From: Ferrimicrobium sp.
Lineage (GTDB): Bacteria > Actinomycetota > Acidimicrobiia > Acidimicrobiales > Acidimicrobiaceae
DNA length: 34,846 nucleotides
Assembly: GCF_027319265.1 (NCBI RefSeq)
Contig: NZ_DAHVNP010000022.1
Coordinates: forward strand, 1-34,846
Reading direction: 5' to 3'
Positions 24,660-34,254 of the stretch are shown here, piece by piece (position 1 is the first letter of the stretch; every line of letters starts with the position of its first letter). A program made the translations under genes and the position numbers. The notes under the pieces were generated by a model. That model did not search any database and was not told the origin of the DNA. It worked only from the letters and a program-made list of their open reading frames with translations.

Positions 24660-24961
24660 CGATCCCTGGGAGTTGGTATCTGGTAGTCGCGGCATTGCTG
24701 TTTGGTCTTGGGACCTTCGGGGTGTTGACGCGGCGTAACGTCATCGTCATGTTTATGTCTGTTGAGCTGATGTTGAATGCGGTCAACTTAACCTTCGTCA
24801 CCTATGCCAGGATGCTCAACGATGTTGGTGGCCAGATCGCGGTGTTCTTTGTGCTCGTAGTCGCGGCTGCTGAGGTGGTCGTTGGACTTGGGATCATTGT
24901 TGCGATCTTTCGACATCGTGCGACTGTCACCGTCGATGATATTTCGAGTTTGAAGGGCTAG
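24656..24961 (+). CDS. nuoK: NADH-quinone oxidoreductase subunit K
   Basis: This small antiporter-like membrane subunit is homologous to MrpC. Its three helices lie at about residues 3-23, 28-50 and 60-85, with conserved glutamates in [11 protein letters not shown] (about 36) and [10 protein letters not shown] (about 70) on the proton path. It is 101 residues, the standard length. GTG 24656 overlaps the nuoJ stop (GTGA), so translation is coupled. Confidence 0.96.
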   Translation: MTIPGSWYLVVAALLFGLGTFGVLTRRNVIVMFMSVELMLNAVNLTFVTYARMLNDVGGQIAVFFVLVVAAAEVVVGLGIIVAIFRHRATVTVDDISSLKG

Positions 24962-24963
24962 AG

Positions 24964-26841
24964 ATGGTTGTTTTGGGTTTGGTGATCGGCTTTCCGCTGC
25001 TTGGTTTCCTCGTCTTGCTTGCCTTTGGGAAACGGATGGGAGACCCTGGAGCTGGCTGGTTTGGGACGATAGCAGTTGCTTCGAGTTTTGTCGCCGCGGT
25101 CGCAACTTGGATCGTTCTTTTGACCAAGCATGGGTCAAATCGGACCCAGCTATTGCACTTATTCCCTTGGTTCCATGCGGGAAGTCTGCAGGTGAACATC
25201 ACCTTCCGGGCTGATCCACTCTCTGTGGTGATGATCCTCTTCGTCACCGGAGTTGCGGCACTTATCCACCTCTATTCGATCGGCTACATGAAGCGAGATG
25301 CGCGCTTCCACCAGTTCTTCGTCTACCTCAACCTCTTTGTCTTCTCGATGCTCGTCCTCGTGACCGCCAACAACCTTCCGCTGACGTTTCTTGGATGGGA
25401 GGGAGTAGGGGCTTGTTCCTATTGGTTGATCTCGTTTTGGTTTGAACGCCCGACCGCTGCCAGTGCAGGCAAGAAGGCCTTCATCATCAATCGCATTGGT
25501 GACATGGGTTTCATGCTGGGAACCTTCCTGATCTTTCTCAACCTCCATTCGGTCAGCTACTCAAAGGTGCTACCCGAGGCTCACCAACTGTCTAGCGGGA
25601 CAGCCGAGGCGATCGCACTCTTGTTCTTCTTGGCAGCTGCGGGCAAGTCAGCGCAGTTACCGCTGTTTACTTGGTTGCTTGATGCCATGGAGGGACCAAC
25701 TCCTGTCTCGGCTTTGATCCATGCCGCGACAATGGTGACCGCAGGGGTTTACCTAATGGCACGGCTGTCGCCGATCCTTGCACTCGCTCATGCCGCGTCG
25801 ATGACGATTGCGATCATCGGTGTGATCACCGCGTTCGTGGCGGCGATGGCGGCGACTTCGCAGACTGACATCAAAAAGATTGTGGCGTTCTCAACGGTCA
25901 GCCAGTTGGGCTACATGATGCTTGGCATCGGAACGGGTGCCTACATTGCAGCGATCTTTTTGATGGTTACTCACGCCTTCTATAAGGCGCTGATCTTCTT
26001 GTCCTCTGGATCGGTGATCCATTCGCTCGACAATGAACAGAGCATCCGGCGCATGGGTGCGCTTGCGAAGCTGATGCCGATTACTGCATGGACCATGATC
26101 ATCGCCTGGCTCTCCATCGCTGGTGTGCCGCCGTTTTCTGGTTTCTTCTCGAAGGGCTCCGTGCTTGAGGATGCCTTCGGTCGCAACGAGTTGCTCTGGG
26201 TTGTTGGTGTGGTGACCGCATTGTTGACGGCGTACTACATGGGCCGTCTCGTCTTTGTGGTCTTCTACGGCAAGGCACGCTGGGAGGAGATCACCCATGG
26301 TCACGATCCACATGAGTCGCCCCGTATCATGACGATCCCGCTGATTGTGCTGGCCGTTGCGGCGGCGACTGCAGGTCTATTGAACCTGCCCTACGGTGGC
26401 CTTCGTTTCCTACACAACTGGCTAGCGCCGGTATTCGGTTCCGCCTTGGTCACCTATCATCTCTCGAGTTCAGAGAAGGTCTTACTCCCGGCCACCGATG
26501 CCGTCGTTGCTCTCCTTGGTATCTTCTTGGCATGGCGTCTGTGGCGCAATCACTCCGAACGTAAAGCGCTTGAACCCGCGGTGCTGTTCAAGGGCTGGTA
26601 TATCGACACCTTCTATGATCGTACCTTTGCGCGCGGAGGTACGGCCTTAGCGAAGCTCGGCGATCGAGTCGTTGACCCCACCATCATTGACGGAGCAGTT
26701 GGGGGTGTCGCTTGGCTGTTTCGTTGGGTGGGTGGACTTGGTAAACGAGTGCAGTCTGGATTGGTTCGGAGTTATCTCCTGATAATGGTCGCAGGGATCG
26801 TGGTAGTCCTTGCGTATGTGCTCGTGAGTGCGGCGCGGTAG
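24964..26841 (+). CDS. nuoL: NADH-quinone oxidoreductase subunit L
   Basis: This distal antiporter-like subunit has the long lateral helix of complex I. It has 625 residues with about 15-16 membrane segments. The Mrp-like core includes LGWEGVGACSYWLISFW (about 143-159), KSAQLPLFTWLLDAMEGPTPVSALIHAATMV (in the helix-7/8 region with a conserved lysine) and SQLGYMMLGIG. The C-terminal 120 residues hold the long amphipathic helix and the final anchor. It proposes a proton-pumping role as in other species. It starts 2 bp after nuoK. Confidence 0.96.
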   Translation: MVVLGLVIGFPLLGFLVLLAFGKRMGDPGAGWFGTIAVASSFVAAVATWIVLLTKHGSNRTQLLHLFPWFHAGSLQVNITFRADPLSVVMILFVTGVAALIHLYSIGYMKRDARFHQFFVYLNLFVFSMLVLVTANNLPLTFLGWEGVGACSYWLISFWFERPTAASAGKKAFIINRIGDMGFMLGTFLIFLNLHSVSYSKVLPEAHQLSSGTAEAIALLFFLAAAGKSAQLPLFTWLLDAMEGPTPVSALIHAATMVTAGVYLMARLSPILALAHAASMTIAIIGVITAFVAAMAATSQTDIKKIVAFSTVSQLGYMMLGIGTGAYIAAIFLMVTHAFYKALIFLSSGSVIHSLDNEQSIRRMGALAKLMPITAWTMIIAWLSIAGVPPFSGFFSKGSVLEDAFGRNELLWVVGVVTALLTAYYMGRLVFVVFYGKARWEEITHGHDPHESPRIMTIPLIVLAVAAATAGLLNLPYGGLRFLHNWLAPVFGSALVTYHLSSSEKVLLPATDAVVALLGIFLAWRLWRNHSERKALEPAVLFKGWYIDTFYDRTFARGGTALAKLGDRVVDPTIIDGAVGGVAWLFRWVGGLGKRVQSGLVRSYLLIMVAGIVVVLAYVLVSAAR

Positions 26842-26852
26842 AGAGGAATTCG

Positions 26853-28376
26853 ATGACGTTACTCGATTGGCTGATAGCACTTCCCGCCCTAGGAGCTCTG
26901 GTGGTACCGATGATGGCCCTGCCGCCGGAGAACCAGAAGTTGATTCGATATTTTGGGATTGCGATCTCCTTGGTGGAGTTAGGTATCGCCATTGGTATGG
27001 CGATCGCCTTTAAGCTTCATACAAGTTCCTATCAGTTTGTCACCAAGGTTCACTGGATTGGAGCCTTTGGAATCGCCTGGTACCTGGGAGCCGACGGTAT
27101 CTCGCTGGTGCTCGTACTGCTGACGGCGGTGCTTTTCACCATCGCCATGTTCGCGATGAAGGGGGTAAAGGACTATCGAGCCTATGTCGGTTGGATGTTG
27201 CTCCTTGAGGCAGCATGCATGGGTAGCTTCACTGCGCTTGATCTCTTCCTCTTCTTCGTCTTCTTTGAGCTGACGCTGGTACCTAGCTATTTTTTGATTG
27301 CCGACTTCGGCTTGGGGGCATCGGGACGCGCGGCGATCAAGTTCTTTGTCTATACCTTTGCAGGCTCAGCCTTTCTACTAGTGGGTATCGTCTCGTTGGT
27401 CTTTATCCATGACCACCAGACTGGACATCTCACCTTCTCGTTGCCAGCGCTTATGCATACGAGGCTTCCAAAAGATACCGCGATCCTGCTGTTTCTGGCC
27501 TTTGCTGCCGCGTTTGCCGTCAAGACGCCGATCTTTCCTTTCCATACCTGGTCGCCGGATACCTACCGCTCTGCTCCCATCCCGGCCGTGGTGATTCTGG
27601 CGGGCGTCATGGCCAAGCTTGGTACCTATGGTCTCATACGGTTCAACCTGGAGCTATTCCCCGCGACCTCTCGGGAGCTTGCTTGGTTGATGCTGACGCT
27701 TGGAGTTGTCGGCATTCTCTACGGCGCGATCGTGGCGGCTGGTGAGCGAGATCTTGGACGAATGGTCGCCTACTCATCGCTGTCGCATATGGGGTTCATC
27801 GTGCTTGGCATCTTCGCCTTTTCGGCCGAAGCCCTCTCGGGGAGCACGCTCCAGATGGTGAATCACGGTATCTACACCGCTGCTATCTTTCTACTGTTGG
27901 GAATGATCTATGAGCGGCGAGGCACCTTGGATATGAACAAGCTCGGAGGCCTTCAAAAAAAGGCGCCCATCTTCGCAGCCGTCTTCATCCTCGTCGTCAT
28001 GGGTATGATCGGTCTGCCGGGGTTGAATGGATTCGTCGGGGAGTTCTTAATTCTTATCGGTACCTTCATCACCCATCGGTGGTGGGCCGTGGTTGCGGTT
28101 CTCGGTGTTGTCTTGAGCGCGATCTATCTCCTCTGGGCCTACCAGCGGGTGTTCCATGGAGAACCCAAGGACGATCGCAGCTTTCGTGATTTGGCGCCGC
28201 GTGAGGCGTTGTTGCTGCTCCCCTTGGTCGCCCTCATCGTCTTTCTGGGGATCTATCCGATCCCACTTCTGGCACGCATCAACCCGTCGACTGCGGCAAT
28301 CGTTCACCATGTCACTACTGCCCCGGCACTCGGGAGATCGACCGTGTCTGCGAATGTAACTGGAGGGGCAAAGTAG
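26853..28376 (+). CDS. nuoM: NADH-quinone oxidoreductase subunit M
   Basis: This second antiporter-like subunit has 507 residues and about 14 membrane helices. Conserved features include FFELTLVPSYFLI with the proton-path Glu (about 143-155), KTPIFPFHTWSPDTYRSAP with the broken-helix lysine, and AYSSLSHMGFIVLG. GAGAGG lies 9 bases before ATG 26853. Its stop overlaps the start of nuoN by one base. Confidence 0.96.
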   Translation: MTLLDWLIALPALGALVVPMMALPPENQKLIRYFGIAISLVELGIAIGMAIAFKLHTSSYQFVTKVHWIGAFGIAWYLGADGISLVLVLLTAVLFTIAMFAMKGVKDYRAYVGWMLLLEAACMGSFTALDLFLFFVFFELTLVPSYFLIADFGLGASGRAAIKFFVYTFAGSAFLLVGIVSLVFIHDHQTGHLTFSLPALMHTRLPKDTAILLFLAFAAAFAVKTPIFPFHTWSPDTYRSAPIPAVVILAGVMAKLGTYGLIRFNLELFPATSRELAWLMLTLGVVGILYGAIVAAGERDLGRMVAYSSLSHMGFIVLGIFAFSAEALSGSTLQMVNHGIYTAAIFLLLGMIYERRGTLDMNKLGGLQKKAPIFAAVFILVVMGMIGLPGLNGFVGEFLILIGTFITHRWWAVVAVLGVVLSAIYLLWAYQRVFHGEPKDDRSFRDLAPREALLLLPLVALIVFLGIYPIPLLARINPSTAAIVHHVTTAPALGRSTVSANVTGGAK

Positions 28377-29938
28377 TGTTTGGAACGCTTGTATCACAGT
28401 TGCCAATTCGGCTTCCAGCGATCTCCTATCAGGCGATCGCTCCAGAGATGATCCTCTTTGGTGCGGCACTCGTCGTACTCGCACTGTCGGCTACCATTGG
28501 CCGACGTGAGCACCCTGAGCTCTATCGTGGAATTGGCCTCCTGGCCGCCCTGGGAGAGGGGGCTTGGTCGGCGAACCTTTTGCGGCTGGTCGATACCCAT
28601 GGACCGTCCCTCGCGATCGCCGGGGCTATCGCCAACGATGGTTTTTCTGCGGTCGTGGGCATCATTGTTGCTGCCGCGCTCGTGCTTACCATGCTGATTG
28701 GGCCAGGGTTTGTTCGCTCGGTTGCAGGCCAAGGGCCGGAGTTTGTGACGTTACTTTTGATATCAGCTACGGGAGCGATCGTCATGGCCCAGGCGGATGA
28801 CTTGATCGTTATCTTCTTGGGGTTAGAGATTCTGTCAATTGCGCTCTATATCATGGTAGGGTTCCGACTTCGAGATGGTCTCTCACGTGAGGCGGCCTTT
28901 AAGTACTTCATTCTCGGCGGTTTCTCTTCTGCAGTGTTTCTCTACGGCGTAGCGCTCGTCTACGGCGCGACCGGTTCGACGAACTTATTGAAGATCGGTT
29001 CGTTCCTTTCGACACACGTGTTGATCAACAACGGGGTACTCCTCTTTGGTATCGCGTTGATCTTGGTGGGTTTTGGCTTCAAAATCTCTGCTGTTCCCTT
29101 CCATGTGTGGTCCCCTGACGTCTATCAGGGGGCTCCTACCTCTGTTACGGGATATATGGCGGCGATGGCTAAAATCGCTGCTTTCTCTGCCCTCTTGCGA
29201 GTACTCACGGTCGCCTTCCATCTCCAGCTCCAGTATTGGCGGCCGATTGTGATCGGACTCGCGGTGTTGTCGTTGGTGTTCGGCGCTGTTTTTGCCTTAC
29301 GACAGCGCGAGATAAAGCGAATGCTGGCGTACTCGTCGATCAATCACGCTGGCTTCATTCTGTTGGGAGTCTTGGCGGCAACGAGTGGGGGTACTCGTGA
29401 TGCGTTGTTCTATCTCGCCGCCTACTCGGTCATGGTGATTGGAACTTTTGGCTTGATCTCGTTGATCCAGGTCGATGAGGGGAAAACGGAGGGTTCTCTG
29501 TCCTTGACGGAGGTCCGAGGACTCGGACAACGGAGGCCTGCGGTCGCAATCCTTCTCGCGATCTTGGTGCTCGCACAGGCGGGAGCCCCCTTTACGAGCG
29601 GATTCATCGCCAAGTTTTCCGTTATTACCGCGGTGATCGCCGTCAACGAGTACTGGATCGCTGTCGTAGCGATGATCACCGCAGCGATTGCTGTGGCCTT
29701 TTACCTGCGGCTTGTCCTCGCCCTGTTTGCGCGTGACGAACAGACCGTCGGCGTCGGCGATGCCCTGTATCCCGTACCCATCCGCGGAGGAAGTGATGCG
29801 GGAATTGTCCAGTCATCGCGAGCGGCGCAGGTGCCGATCTGGATTGGCATTTGGCTCTCTGTTGCGGTCACAGTGTTCTTTGGAGTATTCCCGACGCTGT
29901 TGTTGAATCTGGTGGCTAAAGGCAAAATCTTTTTGTAG
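28376..29938 (+). CDS. nuoN: NADH-quinone oxidoreductase subunit N
   Basis: This third antiporter-like subunit is adjacent to NuoK in the membrane arm. It has 520 residues and about 14 helices. FLGLEILSIALYIMVGF (about 145-161), KISAVPFHVWSPDVYQGAPT with the conserved lysine, and AYSSINHAGFILLG are diagnostic. GTG 28376 has GGAGGGG about 9 bases upstream. It is the last gene of the 14-gene nuo set; the next gene begins 119 bp later. No terminator hairpin is obvious in that gap. Confidence 0.96.
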   Translation: MFGTLVSQLPIRLPAISYQAIAPEMILFGAALVVLALSATIGRREHPELYRGIGLLAALGEGAWSANLLRLVDTHGPSLAIAGAIANDGFSAVVGIIVAAALVLTMLIGPGFVRSVAGQGPEFVTLLLISATGAIVMAQADDLIVIFLGLEILSIALYIMVGFRLRDGLSREAAFKYFILGGFSSAVFLYGVALVYGATGSTNLLKIGSFLSTHVLINNGVLLFGIALILVGFGFKISAVPFHVWSPDVYQGAPTSVTGYMAAMAKIAAFSALLRVLTVAFHLQLQYWRPIVIGLAVLSLVFGAVFALRQREIKRMLAYSSINHAGFILLGVLAATSGGTRDALFYLAAYSVMVIGTFGLISLIQVDEGKTEGSLSLTEVRGLGQRRPAVAILLAILVLAQAGAPFTSGFIAKFSVITAVIAVNEYWIAVVAMITAAIAVAFYLRLVLALFARDEQTVGVGDALYPVPIRGGSDAGIVQSSRAAQVPIWIGIWLSVAVTVFFGVFPTLLLNLVAKGKIFL

Positions 29939-30057
29939 TGTGATCGTCGGTCATGACGTCGTACTCGGTATGCCCCCAACTCATCGAGCCTCTCGCCGTA
30001 CTGTGGTGGCGATGCTAGAGATTGTCGGCGGACGACTGCAGCTAGGTCAGCAGTAGC

Positions 30058-31410
30058 ATGAGGCACGTGCGCTTCACTCTTCCCGTCACCGTCCGTCGTG
30101 GGGTCGGTGTCCTCATCACTGGCCTCATCGCTGGTGTGGGAGTGGTGGTGTTCCGGTGGACGCTTCGAGCGCTGGTGGAGCTTTTGGGGTATGCCATTGG
30201 TGTCAAGAGGCTGGTCGCGGTGACGGAGATCTCCCACCTGACAGGTGGGCGGCTGTGGTTGTTGCCGGTCTTTGTTCTGATCGGTTTTCTCCTGGCCAAG
30301 GTGGTATCCGTGAAGAGCGGGGTCGCACGCCGGGGCGAACGGGGAGCGGATCGCGTGATTGAAGTCGTCAACGGATTGACGGTGGAGTTACCGATGCCTG
30401 AAGCGTTGGGTACCGGAGTGGCAGGTGTGATCGCACTGGGTGCTGGCGTCTCGGGAGGACCTGAAGGCCCAATCGCCATGCTCGTTGGGGGTCCATTAAT
30501 TAACTGGTTGCCACGATTGGGTTTGGAGAAGCGGGACGTACGAGTTTTCGTGGCTTGTGGTGTGGGTGCCGCACTCGCCTGTCTGTTTCAGGCCCCGCTA
30601 GCAGGTGTCTTGCTTGCTGGGGAACTCTTTGTTGTCGGTGGGTTCCTTGGGGTGGTCATACTGCCTGGCCTCTTGATCACCGCTATCGCCTGGGGTGTTG
30701 ATACCGCGGTTTTCGGGGGCTCTCCACTGATCGGGCACCTTGCGTTCGGTCCTATCCATCCCCAAGCGTACGCCACTGCCGTGGTGGCGGGTGTGATCGC
30801 CGGGGCGATTGGGCTGCTGTATCGTTGGTGGATTGTCGTTGCAGGGAAGGAGCTTACTCGATGCTCTCGATCAGCCTGGTGGCGATGGGCGGTGATCGCC
30901 CTTGTGGTGACGGTGATCACGTCGGGGATCGCCTTCGTGGCTCCCGAGGTCCTCTCCACCGGGACGGGCTGGATCCGGCTGGTCACGCTCGGTGCCGTGC
31001 TGCGGTCATGGCCCCTTTGGCTGCTGCTGCTGGTTCCTGTTGCACGACTGGTGCTCACCGGATTGAGCCTGTCGGCCGAGGCTCCGATCGGGGTGCTTGG
31101 TCCAGCGCTCATTATCGGCACCTTTAGTGGCGCCGCACTCTGGCGGCTGGCGGCTTTGGCACACGTCCCGATGAGTTTCGGCTCGTTGGCGGTGGTCGCG
31201 CTGCTCATGTTTGCCGCTGTGTTCGGCTCGATTGGCAGGGTCCCGCTGTCGATGATCGTGATCGCACTCGAGGCGACTGGATCGATGATGATTGCGCCGT
31301 TGTTGGTGGTCGCGGTCGGCGTTGCGACGATCATCGTCCACCGACACGGAATGACCATCTTTGGTGCCCAGGCCACCCCAGGTCAAAGCCCGCTGACGCC
31401 GCTAGGTTGA
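30058..31410 (+). CDS. ClC-family chloride channel or H+/Cl- antiporter
   Basis: This is a hydrophobic protein of 450 residues with about 10-12 membrane segments. The selectivity motif GxEGP is seen as GGPEGP (133-138) with gating glutamate Glu136. A second conserved Glu in APLAGVLLAGELF (Glu189) would suit proton coupling. The first motif, usually GSGIP, is replaced near GERGADRVIEV (93-103), losing the chloride-coordinating serine. The third, usually GxFxP, reads GVLGP (345-349). It is a divergent ClC member, and whether it exchanges or only conducts is not decidable here. In an acidophile such a transporter could aid acid tolerance. The start at ATG 30058 has a weak ribosome binding site. 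It overlaps the convergent gene by 9 bp. Confidence 0.85.
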   Translation: MRHVRFTLPVTVRRGVGVLITGLIAGVGVVVFRWTLRALVELLGYAIGVKRLVAVTEISHLTGGRLWLLPVFVLIGFLLAKVVSVKSGVARRGERGADRVIEVVNGLTVELPMPEALGTGVAGVIALGAGVSGGPEGPIAMLVGGPLINWLPRLGLEKRDVRVFVACGVGAALACLFQAPLAGVLLAGELFVVGGFLGVVILPGLLITAIAWGVDTAVFGGSPLIGHLAFGPIHPQAYATAVVAGVIAGAIGLLYRWWIVVAGKELTRCSRSAWWRWAVIALVVTVITSGIAFVAPEVLSTGTGWIRLVTLGAVLRSWPLWLLLLVPVARLVLTGLSLSAEAPIGVLGPALIIGTFSGAALWRLAALAHVPMSFGSLAVVALLMFAAVFGSIGRVPLSMIVIALEATGSMMIAPLLVVAVGVATIIVHRHGMTIFGAQATPGQSPLTPLG

Positions 31411-34245
31411 TGAGGTGACGTGCTCCTCTATCGAGGTGCTGTTGTTGAGGAAGCGCCCGATGACTGGAAGATCCCAGAGCGATTCTGCTTTGCCTGCAGC
31501 GATGGCGATGGCCGGTACGTTCTCGATGCTGTCAACCACGAGATATCGCGGCAACCAGGCCGGTTCGAACTTTGCGTTGAAGTGCCAAAGTGATTCGATC
31601 TGCATGGAGTCGGAGAGTCGACCAAGGACCCAACGCTCGACTCGCGAAGGTATGCCTGAACCCCGCTCGCCGGCCAAGACCGCGCGCATGGCGGCAAAGT
31701 TGAGGCTTAATGTCTGGTAGCCCTGATCGTTCAGTTGCCGGATCGTCTCTACGATGAGGAGATCGAACATACCATTGGGGTGTTCACCGAGGTCACGCCG
31801 CATCAGATCAAGGGAGTAACCGTGTACCGCGGGCGCGGGAACCCACTGGCAAAAGCCCGTGATCGTCGCGTCAGCGTTACGACAGACACTCATCAGAAGG
31901 TCTTTGTCGTGGGGATCGAAGACACGGCCGAGCGTCATCGAGAAACCGCGTTCGTGGTCACCGCGACGAGATGAGGCCATAATGGCGAGGATCTGGGTAC
32001 GATCCTGTTCGGCCAGCTGTAACGGGTTGACAAGGCTGACCGAGTACCCGTACTTTTTCATTCTGTTGACGGCTTGACGTAAGCTTTTGTGACGTTTTCC
32101 GGTCAAGTCCAGACTTGAGAGTGTGACGAGCGCCTCATCGCCGATGTAGTAGCTGCGCATGTTGAGGTTGTGGTAGATACGTTGCCATTCGGCGCTGGCC
32201 CCAAGAATAGCGATCGAGCGTCCTAGCCGCTTCATCTCGGTAAAGAACTCGATGAAGGCCTGTGGTGCGTTCGATCGAGGTCCAATGGGGTCAGGCGAGA
32301 CGATGATCGTCGATCCGAAGATGCCATAGGCGATCACGACTCCATGGCGTACCCAATGGAGTTTATCGTCGCGTAGGGCGAAGTAATCGAGGGTCCCTTG
32401 CGGGTGCGACGACAGGATGTGGCTGAGCGCGGTAACGCTGAGATCAGATCGGGAATCGAGGTGAACGTAGGTCGTGAGTGGCGCAATGACGGTCCAGATC
32501 GTGATGAGCAGGAGGACTACCATCGCAAGTTGCATGGCGTCGCGCAGGTAGGGGTGATTGAAAGGTAGGGGTGCGTGGGTCGACACCCCCACTGAGACCG
32601 CGATGATCTGGCCAAATGTTGGCACGATTCGATAGAGTTCCTGCCGGCGAAAGAGCAGATGGGCGACGATGGTGGCGCTGTCGGCGACGATCCAGAGGAG
32701 TAGGGTGGTTACCACAATCCTGCCCAGGCGGGTAAGGCTCGGCCGAGCAGGGGTCGGCTGGTCGAACGCACGTCGGTTGAGGAGGAGTATCGTCAAGACG
32801 ACGCCGAGGACGATCAGTGTGGGTAGGTCACCACCACGCGCAAGGTTGGCCAAGAAGGCGATGAAGCCGACGGCGACGGTGATCTGGAACGAACGTCGCC
32901 GACCAGCGTGCAGGCCAAGGGCGACGGCGATCATGCCGACGCCTGCTGCTGTGGTGATCGCATTGGCGTAGCTGCGTACGAAGAGTGCGAGGTTTGGGAA
33001 AAGCGTCGACACGAGCCTGAAGTGGCTATGAAGGGGTGGGATCAGGGAGGTGGCGAGCTCGGTTAGGCCACCCAAGAAGACCACGATGGCACTCACTCGT
33101 CGAAAGGGCAGGCTTGGGCTACGCGGGTTGTCGTGCACTACTGGTGAGTAATTTGGCCCATCAGGGATACTCGCGAGGAGATCGGGTTTGGGTTGATGGA
33201 GGTCCTTCGAGGCCAGGAGTCGCAGTAGCCGTGATGGTGCGACGAGTCGCTGAAGCGACCAAAGGTTGATCCGCAGGGTTGCCCCTGGCTCTATCTCCAG
33301 CCAAGAGGCGTCGGACGCGGCGACGTAGAGTGCGGGAATTGGGAGTCGCGTTGGCAATCGGATAACGGTTGTGGAAAATGTCCCAGGAGAGGCAAAAATG
33401 CCATTGCCAGTGGTGATGAGTTCCTTCGTTCGCGTCGCGGCGCTAATCATGCCATGATATCCATGCTCGGTGAACTCATCGAAGCGGAGACGCTCCGAGG
33501 CGTTTGGATCGAGGGTGCGCAGGGCGGAGTCCAGTGGGGTGTCGAGGATGCGCAGCGTTCCTCGACTGGTGAAGAACGAGACCGTAACGGCGAGAAAAAT
33601 ATCCAGGACGATAGCCATCGCTGCCAGCTCCGTATTAGTGATGAGGGCCGACTGCCGGCGTAGGAGAGGTATCGCGAGGAGAATTGGGATCCGAATCGCC
33701 AAGATGATCACCAAGGGGATGGTTGCCCAGAGAACGAGCGTGCGTAGCCTCTGGTAGAAGGATCGTGAGGCGATATAACGGGCGATCGATGCCTGGGGGT
33801 GGAGCTTGTTGGCGTCGCGGAACCGACCCCCTTGTTGGCTCAAACGGGCCAGAATCGTGTCGCGTGGATCGGTCGTCTGGCCCTGGCCAGGATCGACGAG
33901 AATGTGTTGTGTGCCGTGGTCCTCGTAGGTGAGATCGAGATGCGAACATAGCTCGAGCTCGCCCTTGGCGTCACCACGAAAGCCAGCGGATTGGCGAAGG
34001 CGATCGATGTCGGCCTGTGGGGTGACGAGGTAGGAGCGGTAGTGACGCTGCAGAAGGTCCATGAACAGCGACAGATGCGTGGAACTGTTGTGACCGATGG
34101 GGCCGCAGACGATGACGACATCCTCATCACTCAGACCCTCGGTGGCCTGGTGGTACTCATTGTCAACGGTCTGAGGTTGGTCGAGCACGGCACTCGAAAG
34201 GACGATTGCCTTCTGGCCCGGTCGAAGATGATAGGTCGCCCCCAT
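31402..34245 (-). CDS. MprF/DUF2156-type membrane protein with an N-terminal metallophosphoesterase-like domain
   Basis: This protein has 947 residues. Residues about 605-905 are a DUF2156 (phosphatidylglycerol lysyltransferase-type, GNAT-fold) domain, with stretches such as YFALRDDKLHWV, VSPDPIGPR and RGFSMTLGRVFDP. Residues about 383-592 contain six hydrophobic segments, as in the MprF membrane part. The first 335 residues resemble actinobacterial membrane-linked metallophosphoesterases, with two more helices (168-195, 207-226) and GYHGMISAATRTKELITTGN then SWLEIEPGATLRINL. The metal-binding signatures of that family (D-x-H, GD, GNH, GHTH) are not visible. By family, the C-terminal part would transfer an amino acid from tRNA to a membrane lipid. 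It begins 9 bp after yajQ and is probably co-transcribed; no ribosome binding site is clear. Confidence 0.78.
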   Translation of the reverse strand: MGATYHLRPGQKAIVLSSAVLDQPQTVDNEYHQATEGLSDEDVVIVCGPIGHNSSTHLSLFMDLLQRHYRSYLVTPQADIDRLRQSAGFRGDAKGELELCSHLDLTYEDHGTQHILVDPGQGQTTDPRDTILARLSQQGGRFRDANKLHPQASIARYIASRSFYQRLRTLVLWATIPLVIILAIRIPILLAIPLLRRQSALITNTELAAMAIVLDIFLAVTVSFFTSRGTLRILDTPLDSALRTLDPNASERLRFDEFTEHGYHGMISAATRTKELITTGNGIFASPGTFSTTVIRLPTRLPIPALYVAASDASWLEIEPGATLRINLWSLQRLVAPSRLLRLLASKDLHQPKPDLLASIPDGPNYSPVVHDNPRSPSLPFRRVSAIVVFLGGLTELATSLIPPLHSHFRLVSTLFPNLALFVRSYANAITTAAGVGMIAVALGLHAGRRRSFQITVAVGFIAFLANLARGGDLPTLIVLGVVLTILLLNRRAFDQPTPARPSLTRLGRIVVTTLLLWIVADSATIVAHLLFRRQELYRIVPTFGQIIAVSVGVSTHAPLPFNHPYLRDAMQLAMVVLLLITIWTVIAPLTTYVHLDSRSDLSVTALSHILSSHPQGTLDYFALRDDKLHWVRHGVVIAYGIFGSTIIVSPDPIGPRSNAPQAFIEFFTEMKRLGRSIAILGASAEWQRIYHNLNMRSYYIGDEALVTLSSLDLTGKRHKSLRQAVNRMKKYGYSVSLVNPLQLAEQDRTQILAIMASSRRGDHERGFSMTLGRVFDPHDKDLLMSVCRNADATITGFCQWVPAPAVHGYSLDLMRRDLGEHPNGMFDLLIVETIRQLNDQGYQTLSLNFAAMRAVLAGERGSGIPSRVERWVLGRLSDSMQIESLWHFNAKFEPAWLPRYLVVDSIENVPAIAIAAGKAESLWDLPVIGRFLNNSTSIEEHVTSST

Positions 34246-34254
34246 TGGGGATAC

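Noticed and set aside
24436-24801. A minus-strand frame reading the minisatellite as TGQPV repeats
   Set aside because: The repeat is open in several frames because of its composition; only the nuoJ frame is supported by homology and operon structure.
30588-31376. A 262-codon minus-strand frame opposite the ClC gene
   Set aside because: It is an Ala/Thr/Pro-rich antisense shadow of a clear membrane protein gene.
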